Part shown: positions 1 through 8,268 of the stretch, one piece after another
Layout: each line of letters starts with the position of its first letter
Position numbering within the stretch: the stretch's first letter is position 1
Origin: Fundidesulfovibrio terrae
GTDB taxonomy: Bacteria; Desulfobacterota; Desulfovibrionia; Desulfovibrionales; Desulfovibrionaceae
Assembly (NCBI RefSeq): GCF_022808915.1
Contig: NZ_JAKZFS010000001.1
Location: forward strand, 1,318,644-1,382,643
Length of the DNA: 64,000 nucleotides
Direction: 5' to 3'
Translations under genes and position numbers: made by a program
The notes under the pieces: generated by a model
What the model saw: the letters and a program-made list of their open reading frames with translations, nothing else
The model's database searches: none
Told to the model about the DNA's origin: nothing

Positions 1-884
1 GGCAGGCGCAGGAAGGGGCCGCCGTCCCAGAGCATCTTGGGCGAGGTGTTCTTGGACAGCTCCACGAGCTTGGCCACGTTCTCCTTGCGCAGGTCCCGGT
101 TGACCTTGATGTAGAGCTGGGCCGGGTCCTTGATGTCGGGGTAGATGGTTTCGAACTGGGGCATCTTGGACTGCAGGAAATCGTCGCCCACGTTGATGCT
201 GTCGTGTTTGAACTTGGTGGCCTTGGCCTGGTAGCGGAAGGTGATGGAGCGCTCGTTTCCGGCGGAGTCCTCGGCGTAGAGCCGGGGCTGGAAGCGGGCG
301 GGGTCCATGTTCCAGGGGAAGGCGAATATGCAGGCGTAGTTGCCGGTATCGAGCTTGTAGCCGGGGAAGAACATGTCGCCCACGATGACGCCGGAGCGCT
401 CCACGTCCTTGTTCACCTGGTAGACCACGCCGCAGGCGCCGCCCTGCTTGATGATGTGCGCCTGGGAGAGCACGTTGATCACCGGGGCGCGGTTGTCCAG
501 GGCCATGGTCTTGGAAATGCGGGTGGTGTTGCCCGCGCCGAAGTTGAACACGGACTTGTCCGTGACCACCATGTTCAGGTCGAACTGGCCTTCGCGCAGC
601 CCGGCCTGCTCCAGGGTGAACTTCTCCACCACCTCGCGCTGTGCGGGCTCGAAGGTCTTGTTGACGATCACGGTCTCTTTCTGGGCCTGGAGCACCGAGA
701 TCTTGACGGCCTTGACGCCCGAGGCGTCCCTGGCGGTCAGGGTGAATTCGCGCTTGCTGCCGGTGGCCGCCCGATCGGGAGTGAGGGCGGCTTCTGGAGG
801 GGTCATGTCCCTGGTGAAGAAGTATGCGCCGACGCCCGCGCCGACGAGGACCAGCAGAAAAAGAATCGAGAGGATTTTGCCCAT
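1..884 (-). CDS. M23-family metallopeptidase, N-terminal part (partial, runs off the window)
   Basis: Leftward gene cut by the left edge; only about 294 N-terminal codons are visible. The ATG at 884-882 opens a protein with one hydrophobic segment (about residues 3-22) and a short cytoplasmic start, so it should be a membrane-anchored periplasmic protein. The rest reads as beta-rich, Ig-like sequence, ending near the edge in text resembling the linker before the catalytic domain of Desulfovibrio-type M23 (LytM) endopeptidases. The zinc-binding HxxxD/HxH motifs would lie beyond the edge, so the peptidase assignment rests on the N-terminal architecture alone. It is divergent from the flavoprotein gene at 1113, with about 230 bp between the starts. 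Confidence 0.55.
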   Translation of the reverse strand, partial: MGKILSILFLLVLVGAGVGAYFFTRDMTPPEAALTPDRAATGSKREFTLTARDASGVKAVKISVLQAQKETVIVNKTFEPAQREVVEKFTLEQAGLREGQFDLNMVVTDKSVFNFGAGNTTRISKTMALDNRAPVINVLSQAHIIKQGGACGVVYQVNKDVERSGVIVGDMFFPGYKLDTGNYACIFAFPWNMDPARFQPRLYAEDSAGNERSITFRYQAKATKFKHDSINVGDDFLQSKMPQFETIYPDIKDPAQLYIKVNRDLRKENVAKLVELSKNTSPKMLWDGGPFLRL

Positions 885-1031
885 GGTGCCGGATGATGTG
901 GTTTACGTTGCGCGCCGGAAACCGGCCGCTCTTGGGGGCGTGTAGTAACGCGGCGGGTGGCGGGGCGCAAGGGGCGCTCGGGCTTTTCCGGCCGCCATGG
1001 CATGCGCTCTTTTCATTCCTTCAAGGTGGAC

Positions 1032-1064
1032 TTTGCTCGCGAAAATGCTATTTTCGCGAGCAAA
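1032..1064. promoter_or_regulatory. Perfect 15-bp inverted repeat between divergent genes (candidate operator)
   Basis: Arms TTTGCTCGCGAAAAT (1032-1046) and ATTTTCGCGAGCAAA (1050-1064) are perfect reverse complements around a 3-nt centre. The element lies 48 bp before the flavoprotein ATG and about 150 bp before the peptidase start. Because the flanking genes diverge, a regulator site is likelier than a terminator. The regulator is unknown. Confidence 0.55.
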
Positions 1065-1112
1065 CCCCGGGCCCGTCCGGCCGGGACGAACCAGCCGTTC
1101 ACGGAGGATTCC

Positions 1113-2357
1113 ATGCGAAGGATCGTGATCATCGGTTCGGGGGCGGGCGGGACCATCGCGGCCAACCAGCTCAGGGGGCAGCTGCCCGAGGACGAATGGG
1201 AGATCCTGGTCATCGACCGCGACGAGCAGCACCACTACCAGCCGGGCTATCTGTTCATCCCCTTCGGGCTCTACTCGCGCGAGGACATCCTCCAGCCCAA
1301 GCGCCTCTTTATTCCGCCGGGGGTGGAGTTCGTGCTGGACGAGGTCACCGGCGTGGACGCGGAAAACCGCACGGTCCGGACCCGGGGCGGTTCCTATCCC
1401 TACGACTGGCTGGTGGTGGCCACGGGCGCGCGCCTGAACACGGGCGAGGTGGAGGGCATGGCCGAGGCCTGGGACACGGACATCCACAATTTCTACACCC
1501 TGGGAGGGGCCGAACGGCTGCGCAAGGCGCTCAAGTATTTCACCTGCGGCAAGATCGTGCTCAACATCGCGGAGCTGCCCTTCAAGTGCCCCATCGCCCC
1601 GCTGGAGTTCCTCTTCATGTGCGACTGGTTCCTCACCGCCTCCGGGGCGCGCCAAAGCGTGGAGCTGGAGCTGGTCACGCCGCTCGGCAGCGTGTTCACC
1701 AAGCCCATCGCGGCCAAGGCCCTGGCTCACATCGCGGAGAAGAAGCGCATAAACGTCACCCCCAACTTCAACATCGCCCGGGTCAACTCGGACGCCAAGA
1801 CCATCGAATCCCACGACGGACGAAGCGTGGGCTACGACCTGCTGGTGTCCATCCCGCCCAACTTCGGGGCGGCCTGCCTGGAAAATTCCGGGCTCACCGA
1901 CCCCATGGGCTACGTGACCGTGGACAAGAACACCCTCAAGTCCGACAAGGCCGAGCGCATCTTCGTGCTGGGCGACGCCTCCAACGTGCCCACGTCCAAG
2001 GCCGGAAGCTCTGCCCACTACCAGGCCTACACGCTGGTGGAGAACCTGCTGCGCGAGATCGACGGCCACGAGCCGCTGCCCAGCTACGACGGCCACGCCA
2101 CATGCTTCCTGGAAGCGGGCTACGACAAGGCCATCCTCTTGGACTTCAACTACGAGGTGGAGCCCTTGCCGGGCAAGTTCCCCTTCCCGGGCGTGGGGCC
2201 GTTTTCGCTCCTCAAGGAGAGCCTGGCCAACCACTGGGGCAAGATGATGTTCCGTTGGGTCTATTGGGAGCTCATGATGCGCGGCAAGGACCTGCCCCTG
2301 GAGAACCAGATGAACCTGGCCGGCAAGATGCGCGCGGGCGCGGCCTGCAAAATGTGA
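1113..2357 (+). CDS. FAD-dependent oxidoreductase, sulfide:quinone oxidoreductase-like
   Basis: A 414-residue pyridine-nucleotide-disulfide-type flavoprotein. The N-terminus carries a Rossmann GxGxxG (about residues 8-13), and the spacing and C-terminal amphipathic tail resemble sulfide:quinone oxidoreductases. Cys159 (context FKCPIAP) and Cys331 (context ATCFLEAGY) sit where SQR redox cysteines are expected, so sulfide oxidation into the quinone pool, or a related sulfur or persulfide reaction, is plausible. I chose the ATG at 1113 because GGAGG lies at 1103-1107; the frame is open further upstream but would translate the palindrome at 1032-1064. A DUF1641 gene follows after 14 bp, a pairing seen with SQR-like proteins. 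Substrate is inferred, not proven. Confidence 0.8.
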   Translation: MRRIVIIGSGAGGTIAANQLRGQLPEDEWEILVIDRDEQHHYQPGYLFIPFGLYSREDILQPKRLFIPPGVEFVLDEVTGVDAENRTVRTRGGSYPYDWLVVATGARLNTGEVEGMAEAWDTDIHNFYTLGGAERLRKALKYFTCGKIVLNIAELPFKCPIAPLEFLFMCDWFLTASGARQSVELELVTPLGSVFTKPIAAKALAHIAEKKRINVTPNFNIARVNSDAKTIESHDGRSVGYDLLVSIPPNFGAACLENSGLTDPMGYVTVDKNTLKSDKAERIFVLGDASNVPTSKAGSSAHYQAYTLVENLLREIDGHEPLPSYDGHATCFLEAGYDKAILLDFNYEVEPLPGKFPFPGVGPFSLLKESLANHWGKMMFRWVYWELMMRGKDLPLENQMNLAGKMRAGAACKM

Positions 2358-2371
2358 CGCCGGGAGGGCAT

Positions 2372-3046
2372 ATGGCCGAGGACCAAAGGATCATGGAGGG
2401 CATCGAGGCCCTGCGCGCCGACGTGGCGCCGCTCACGCAGGCCGCCCGGTCCGTGGAGAACCTGCGCCGCGACCTGGCCCCCAGGGTGGAGGAGGCCGTG
2501 CGGGCGCTGATCGTGGAACTGGCCGACGTGGAGAGCGACTTCCAGTTGGAGGACCTCCTGGCCCTGGTGAAGAAGTCCATGCGCAACGTGCGCACCTTCA
2601 ACAGGGCCCTGGACCAGCTGGGGGCGCTCCTCAATCTGGTGGACAACCTGGAGCCCCTGGTGCGCCAGAGCGTGCCGGTGTGGATAGCCACTCTGGAGGA
2701 CCTGGAGTCCAAGGGTGTGTTCACCGTGCTCAAGGGGCTGGTGGGCGTCATGGAGAAGGTCAGCTCCGCGTATGGGGAACAGGACATGGAGCGCATGGGC
2801 GACGGCCTGGTGGTGCTCATGGGCCTGGCCCGCAACCTGGGCGACCCCAATGCGGCGGCCGTCCTTTCCAAACTGTCGGAGGTTCCCTCCAAGGTGCGCC
2901 TGGAGCGCGCGGGCGAGGCCGGTCCCCTGGCCCTTCTGGGCGCGCTCGCAGACCCCGGAATACGCCGTGGGCTCGGCCTGGCGCTCGAACTGACGCGGGC
3001 CCTGGGAGAGGAAGGCGGGACAGGCAAAGGCGAGGCGAAAGCTTAG
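2372..3046 (+). CDS. DUF1641 domain protein
   Basis: A 224-residue, mostly helical soluble protein with the DUF1641 pattern (around residues 85-125, with a GVFTVLKGL-like stretch). DUF1641 proteins are commonly encoded beside SQR-like flavoproteins or formate dehydrogenase subunits and are thought to be accessory factors; the biochemical role is unknown. The ATG at 2372 has a GGGAGG ribosome site at 2361-2366 and follows the flavoprotein stop by 14 bp, so the two form an operon. The same frame stays open far upstream through the flavoprotein gene, but that part is an antisense-like artefact of high GC. Confidence 0.8.
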   Translation: MAEDQRIMEGIEALRADVAPLTQAARSVENLRRDLAPRVEEAVRALIVELADVESDFQLEDLLALVKKSMRNVRTFNRALDQLGALLNLVDNLEPLVRQSVPVWIATLEDLESKGVFTVLKGLVGVMEKVSSAYGEQDMERMGDGLVVLMGLARNLGDPNAAAVLSKLSEVPSKVRLERAGEAGPLALLGALADPGIRRGLGLALELTRALGEEGGTGKGEAKA

Positions 3047-3130
3047 GTAGTCTAGCGAATTGGCACGTTCTGGACGCGGGATGCCAAAACGGGTAATGCG
3101 CCGGAAAACAGTTTCTCCGAGGCGTTCACG

Positions 3131-4270
3131 GTGAAGATCATTCCGGCGTTGGTATTGGCGGTCTGTTTGCTGCCCGGTTGTGAGAAGAAGACGGAAGCCC
3201 CGGCCGTGGCCCCGGTGGTCGTCGGCGTGGTCAAGGTCGAACGGGCGGACGCCCCCCTGGTGGTGAAGGGCGTGGGGCATGTGGTGGCCCAGCGCACCGT
3301 GGCCGTGCAGCCCCAGGTGACGGGCAAGCTTGCGTCCCTGTCCTTCCAGGAGGGCGCGCTGGTGCGCGAGGGCCAGCAGCTGGCCCTCATCGATCCGCAG
3401 CCCTTCGAGGCCGCCCTGGTCCAGGCCAAGGGAAATCTCGCCCGCGACTGGGCGACGGCCGGGCAGGCCGGGCGCGACTACGTGCGCTACAAGGAGCTGG
3501 TGCGCCAGGAGGTGGTCAGCCAGGACGAATACGAGCAGCGCCGCACCTCCTACGAAACCGGCTGGCAGCAGGTCAAGGCCGACCAGGGGGCGCTGGAGAC
3601 CGCTCGCATCAACCTGGACTACTGCCGCATCAATTCGCCCGTCACGGGCGTCACCGGCTACCAGCAGGTCAAGCCCGGCAACACGGTCAGCGCCTATACC
3701 TCCACCATCGTGACCATCAACCAGATCCAGCCCGTGCTGGTGCGCTTCTCCGTGAGCGAGGCCGACCTGGCCCTGGTGCGCAAGTATTACGGCAAGAACG
3801 GTATTTCCGCCTCGGCCCGCTTCCCCAAGGAGGAGCAGGACGTCAAGGAGCGCGGCACGCTCACCGCCATCGACAACGCCGTGGACCCCCAGACCGGCAT
3901 GATCAGCCTCCAGGCCCAGTTCGCCAACGAGAGCCTGGCCCTCTGGCCCGGCCAGTACGTCAACATGTCCGCCACCCTGGCCGTGGACAAGGATCAGATC
4001 GTGATCCCCGCCGATGCGGTCATGACCCGCCAGGACGGCTCCTTCGTGTTCGTGGTGTCGGACAAGTCCACCGCCGAGCTGCGCAAGGTCAGCCTGGGCC
4101 GTACCGTGGGCAGGAGCCGGGTGGTGGTCCTCGAGGGGCTCGCCCCCGGTGAGACGGTGATCACCGACGGCGTCATCCGCGTGGCCCCGGGAGGCCCGGT
4201 GAGCGCCAGGCAGAATGCCGAGGGCCAGCCTGCCGCTCAGCCCACCGCTGGAGCCGGGACAGCCCAATGA
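3131..4270 (+). CDS. RND efflux periplasmic adaptor (membrane fusion lipoprotein)
   Basis: A 379-residue HlyD/AcrA-type adaptor that links an inner-membrane RND pump to an outer-membrane channel. It opens with GTG and a short lipoprotein signal; the lipobox LLPGC puts the lipidated cysteine at residue 17. The order then is barrel-sandwich half (near VTGKLASLSFQEGALV), an alpha-hairpin rich in Gln/Glu/Ala (about residues 95-155), the second half, a beta-barrel and a C-terminal membrane-proximal domain. Its TGA overlaps the ATG of the RND permease (ATGA), so the two are translationally coupled. No TolC-like gene is in the window, so the outer-membrane partner must be elsewhere. Confidence 0.93.
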   Translation: MKIIPALVLAVCLLPGCEKKTEAPAVAPVVVGVVKVERADAPLVVKGVGHVVAQRTVAVQPQVTGKLASLSFQEGALVREGQQLALIDPQPFEAALVQAKGNLARDWATAGQAGRDYVRYKELVRQEVVSQDEYEQRRTSYETGWQQVKADQGALETARINLDYCRINSPVTGVTGYQQVKPGNTVSAYTSTIVTINQIQPVLVRFSVSEADLALVRKYYGKNGISASARFPKEEQDVKERGTLTAIDNAVDPQTGMISLQAQFANESLALWPGQYVNMSATLAVDKDQIVIPADAVMTRQDGSFVFVVSDKSTAELRKVSLGRTVGRSRVVVLEGLAPGETVITDGVIRVAPGGPVSARQNAEGQPAAQPTAGAGTAQ

Positions 4271-7200
4271 CCGATCTTTTCATCAAGCGCCCCATCGCCA
4301 CGGCGCTCATCACCTTCGGCCTGCTGTTCCTGGGCATGACGGCCTACAACTCCTTGCCGGTGTCCGAAATGCCGGCCATCGACTTCCCCACCATCCAGGT
4401 GACGGCCTCCCTGCCCGGAGCCGATCCCGAGACCATGGCCTCCTCGGTGGCCACGCCCCTGGAGAAGCAGTTTTCCACCATCGCCGGGATCACCTCCATG
4501 AACTCGGTGAACACCCTGGGCCAGACCACCATCGTCCTGCAGTTCGAACTGAACCGCAACATCGACGGCGCGGGCTCCGACGTGCAGACCGCCATCTCGG
4601 CTGCCTCGGGCTACCTGCCCAGCAACCTGCCCAACCCGCCCACCTACCAGAAGGTCAACCCGGCTGACGTGCCCGTGCTCTACATCGGCATGCGCTCCAA
4701 GACCCTGCCGCTCTACAAGCTCACGGACTACGCCAAGACCTTCGTGTCCCAGCGCATCTCCATGGTGGCCGGCGTGGCCCAGGTGGCCATCTACGGCGAC
4801 CAGACCTACTCCCCGCGCATCCAGGTGGATCCTGACAAGCTCGCGGCCTACAACCTCTCGGTCAACCAGGTGGCCGACGCCTTCGTGGCCCAGAACGTCA
4901 ATCTGCCCACGGGCTCGCTTTACGGCGAGGTGAAGCTCTTCACCATCAAGGCCAAGGGCATGCTCATGAACGCCAAGCACTACCTGGAGCAGATAGTGGC
5001 CTGGCGCAGCGGCAACCCCATACGCTTAAGAGACGTGGGCACCGCCGTGGACTCCACCCTCTACGACAAGAACGCCTCGTACCATAACCAGGACCCCTCG
5101 CTCACCATCGCCGTGCGCCGCCAGCCCGGCACCAACACCATCAAGCTGGTGGACGACATCAAGGCCCTGCTGCCCGCCATCCAATCCACCTTGCCGCAGT
5201 CCATCGAGTTCGAGGTCATGTACGACCGCTCCCAGACCATCCGGGAGTCCGTGGCCGACGTGAAGCTCACCATGGCCCTGGCCGTGTCCCTGGTGGTCGT
5301 GGTGGTGTTCTTGTTCCTGAAGAACATCCGGGCCACGGTGATCGCCAGCCTGGCCCTGCCCGCCGCGCTCATCGGCACCTTCGCCGTCATGAAGATGATG
5401 GGCTTCTCCCTGGACAACCTCTCGCTCATGGCCCTGACCCTGGCGGTGGGCTTCATCGTGGACGACGCCATCGTCATGCTCGAGAACATCGTCCGGCACA
5501 TGGAGATGGGCAAGCCGCCCATGCTGGCCTCACTGGACGGGGCGCGCCAGATCGGCTTCACCATCGTCTCCATGACCCTGTCGCTGGCCGTGGTGTTCGT
5601 GCCCATCATGTTCATGGCGGGCATCCTGGGGCGCATCCTGAACGAGCTGGCCGTGACCATCACCATCGCCGTTCTGGTGTCGGGATTTGTCACCCTGTCG
5701 TTCACGCCCATGCTCTGCAGCCAGTTTCTGCGCCACGCCTCGGTGGGGCATTCCGGGCGCTTCTTCACCACCATCGAGAAGCTCTACGAACGCTCGCTGC
5801 ACGTGGTGCTCCGGCACCGCTTCGTGACGCTGCTGGCCAGCTTCGGCATCCTTGCGCTGACCATGTGGCTCTTCACCAAGGTGCCCTCCGGGTTCATCCC
5901 CACCACGGACTCGGGTTTCATCTACGGCTACGCCATGGCCGAGCAGAGCGCCTCCTTCGACACCATGAAGAAGCGCCTGCTGAACGTCTCCGGGCTCATC
6001 TCGCCCGATCCCAACGTGCACAAGGTGGTGGGAATCGTTGGCGTGGGCGGACCCAACACCTCCATGAACAACGCCGCCTTCTTCACCCTGGTCAAGCCCG
6101 CGCACGACCGCAAGGACGACATCGACGCCGTGCTCGCCAAGCTGCGGGCCAGGACCGGCGGGGTGAGCGACATGCGCCTGTTCATGTTCAACCCGCCCGC
6201 CATCCAGATCGGCGGCCGTTCCACCCGCGCCCTCTACCAGTTCACCCTGCTTTCGCCCGAGGTGGACAAGCTCTACGAGGCCGCGCGCAAGCTCGAAACC
6301 AAGATGCGCGCCCTGCCGGAGCTTCGCGACGTCAACTCCGACATGCAGATCGACGGCCCCCAGCTGCTCCTGCGCATCGACCGCGACAAGGCCACGAGCC
6401 TGGGCATTTCGGCCAAGGCCATCGAGACGGCCCTGTGGTCCGCTTACGGCGCGCGCCAGATATCCAACATCTACGCCACCACCGACACCTACCGCGTGGT
6501 CATCGAGGTGCAGCCCGAATACCAGCGCAGGCCGGAACTGCTCTCCAAGCTCTACGTCCAGCCCGACCTCGAGGACAACAAGGACAAGAACAAGGACAAA
6601 CTGGTCCCCCTGAGCAACCTCGTCCAGGTGGAGGAGGGCGTGGGCCCCATCACCGTGAACCACACCGGACAGCTCACCTCCGTGACCATCTCCTTCAACA
6701 CCGCCGCGGGCTACTCCCTGAGTCACGCCGTGGCCGCCATCGAGGCGCTGGCCGCCAAGGAGCTGCCCGGCGACGTGAGCCGCACCTTCGAGGGCCAGGC
6801 CACCGCCTTCCGCGAATCCGCGGCCAGCGTGCCCTTCCTGCTGCTTTTGGCCATCGTGGTCATCTACATCATCCTGGGTGTCCTCTACGAGAGCTTCGTC
6901 CACCCCGTGACCATCCTGGCGGGCCTTCCCTCGGCGGCGCTGGGGGGCCTCTTGACGCTTCTCATCTTCGGGCGGGAGCTTGACCTGTACGGCTTCGTGG
7001 GCATCATCATGCTCATCGGCATCGTGAAGAAGAACGCCATCATGGTCATCGACTTCGCCATCGAGTCGGAAAAGAGCGGCAAGTCCGCTTTCGACGCGGT
7101 GTTTGAGGGATGCATCACCCGTTTCCGCCCCATCATGATGACCACTGTGGCCGCCGTGGCGGGCATCATGCCCATCGCCATGGCCTACGGCTCGGGCGGC

Positions 7201-7347
7201 CACGCCCGCCAGCCCCTGGGACTGTCCGTGGCCGGGGGCCTGGCCATCTCCCAGGTGGTGACGCTCTACCTGACCCCCGTGGTGTACACGTACCTGGACC
7301 AGCTGCAGGGCTGGATGCGGCGGCGCTACGGCAAGGGCGAGGAGTAG
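4267..7347 (+). CDS. RND family efflux transporter permease (AcrB/MdtB-like)
   Basis: A full-length 1026-residue HAE1-type RND pump: proton-driven export of hydrophobic or amphiphilic compounds from the inner membrane and periplasm. It starts with the canonical short cytoplasmic helix (FIKRPIATALI), has two large periplasmic loops and twelve membrane segments. The proton-relay residues are conserved: Asp399-Asp400 in TM4 (GFIVDDAIVMLEN) and Lys922 in TM10 (VKKNAIMVIDF). A lysine/aspartate-rich insert sits near residue 775. It overlaps the adaptor by 4 bp and is followed after 3 bp by the cyclodeaminase-family gene. Substrate range cannot be read from sequence. Confidence 0.95.
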   Translation: MTDLFIKRPIATALITFGLLFLGMTAYNSLPVSEMPAIDFPTIQVTASLPGADPETMASSVATPLEKQFSTIAGITSMNSVNTLGQTTIVLQFELNRNIDGAGSDVQTAISAASGYLPSNLPNPPTYQKVNPADVPVLYIGMRSKTLPLYKLTDYAKTFVSQRISMVAGVAQVAIYGDQTYSPRIQVDPDKLAAYNLSVNQVADAFVAQNVNLPTGSLYGEVKLFTIKAKGMLMNAKHYLEQIVAWRSGNPIRLRDVGTAVDSTLYDKNASYHNQDPSLTIAVRRQPGTNTIKLVDDIKALLPAIQSTLPQSIEFEVMYDRSQTIRESVADVKLTMALAVSLVVVVVFLFLKNIRATVIASLALPAALIGTFAVMKMMGFSLDNLSLMALTLAVGFIVDDAIVMLENIVRHMEMGKPPMLASLDGARQIGFTIVSMTLSLAVVFVPIMFMAGILGRILNELAVTITIAVLVSGFVTLSFTPMLCSQFLRHASVGHSGRFFTTIEKLYERSLHVVLRHRFVTLLASFGILALTMWLFTKVPSGFIPTTDSGFIYGYAMAEQSASFDTMKKRLLNVSGLISPDPNVHKVVGIVGVGGPNTSMNNAAFFTLVKPAHDRKDDIDAVLAKLRARTGGVSDMRLFMFNPPAIQIGGRSTRALYQFTLLSPEVDKLYEAARKLETKMRALPELRDVNSDMQIDGPQLLLRIDRDKATSLGISAKAIETALWSAYGARQISNIYATTDTYRVVIEVQPEYQRRPELLSKLYVQPDLEDNKDKNKDKLVPLSNLVQVEEGVGPITVNHTGQLTSVTISFNTAAGYSLSHAVAAIEALAAKELPGDVSRTFEGQATAFRESAASVPFLLLLAIVVIYIILGVLYESFVHPVTILAGLPSAALGGLLTLLIFGRELDLYGFVGIIMLIGIVKKNAIMVIDFAIESEKSGKSAFDAVFEGCITRFRPIMMTTVAAVAGIMPIAMAYGSGGHARQPLGLSVAGGLAISQVVTLYLTPVVYTYLDQLQGWMRRRYGKGEE

Positions 7348-7350
7348 GGC

Positions 7351-8268
7351 ATGACGCGGCTCCTCGACGCCGAAGCCACGGCCGCCGTTCTCCCGTACGC
7401 TCCCCTGGCCGAGTCCGTGGGCAAGACCCTGGCCCGCAAGGCCCGGGGGCTCGTGCGGTGCCCGCCGCGCCTGAGCCTGCCCCTGCCGGATGGCGGGGTG
7501 CTGCTGCTCATGCCCGCCAGCGACGACAGTCTGGCCGTGGCCAAGCTCATCACCGTGTGCCCGGCCAATCCCGAAAAGGGCCTGCCGCTCATCATCGGCG
7601 AGGTGGTGGCCATGCGCGCGTCCACGGGCGAGCGCTTAGGGCTCCTGGACGGCCCTGAGGTTACGGCGCGGCGCACCGCGGCCGCGTCGCTCCTGGCGGC
7701 GCAGCGCTTGGCTCCGAACCCGGACGGGCCGCTCCTGGTGATGGGGGCCGGGGTGCAGGCCATGTCCCACGCCATGGCCTTCTGTTCGGGGCTCGGGGTG
7801 GGAGAGGTCAACGTGTGCTCGCGTTCCCGCGAGAAGGCCGAGACCCTGGCCGGGCGCCTGCGTTCGGTGGGCGTGCGGGCCTGCGCGGTGGAACGTCCCG
7901 AGGATGTCCTCGACCGCACGCCGCTCATCATCACGGCCACCAACAGCCCCGCGCCGGTGATTCCCGCCGGGGTGCGGCCGGACGCCTTCATCGCGGCCGT
8001 GGGGTCGTTCCATCCCGACCGGGCCGAGATACCGGCAGAACTTGTGCGCCGCTGCCACCTCTATGTGGACGATCTCGACGCGGCGCGCACCGAGGCCGGG
8101 GACCTCATCCTGGCCGGGATCGACTGGAGCGCGGTCACGCCGCTCGAACGCACCGGTGAGCCCGGTGCCGCGCATCTTGCGCCGCAAGGTCCCGTGCTCT
8201 ACAAGGGCGTCGGCTGCGCTGCTCTGGATCTTGCCGCAGCGAAACTGGCTTTCCCCGAGCGTTCATGA
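7351..8268 (+). CDS. Ornithine cyclodeaminase / mu-crystallin family enzyme
   Basis: A 305-residue NAD(P)-dependent member of the OCD/mu-crystallin family. The dinucleotide motif is GAGVQA at residues 132-137, followed by the usual VCSRSREKAE strand-helix. Members include ornithine cyclodeaminase, alanine dehydrogenase of the OCD type and delta1-pyrroline-2-carboxylate reductase; the overall look fits the last best, but the specificity is not certain. It starts 3 bp after the RND permease and its TGA overlaps the ATG of the glycosyltransferase, so it is embedded in this transcription unit although its metabolism has no obvious link to efflux. Confidence 0.85.
   Translation: MTRLLDAEATAAVLPYAPLAESVGKTLARKARGLVRCPPRLSLPLPDGGVLLLMPASDDSLAVAKLITVCPANPEKGLPLIIGEVVAMRASTGERLGLLDGPEVTARRTAAASLLAAQRLAPNPDGPLLVMGAGVQAMSHAMAFCSGLGVGEVNVCSRSREKAETLAGRLRSVGVRACAVERPEDVLDRTPLIITATNSPAPVIPAGVRPDAFIAAVGSFHPDRAEIPAELVRRCHLYVDDLDAARTEAGDLILAGIDWSAVTPLERTGEPGAAHLAPQGPVLYKGVGCAALDLAAAKLAFPERS

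Noticed and set aside
824-2371. A very long rightward open frame running from before the flavoprotein gene into DUF1641
   Set aside because: It is an alternative frame of the flavoprotein gene; arginine/glycine/proline-rich translation and a ribosome site at 2361 show the real start is 2372.
3056-3075. TTGGCAC as a sigma-54 -24 box before the adaptor gene
   Set aside because: The -12 half (TTGC) is absent at the needed distance.
2261-7203. Several long leftward frames opposite the RND genes
   Set aside because: Histidine/glycine/leucine-rich antisense shadows typical of GC-rich codon bias; no ribosome sites and no recognisable domains.
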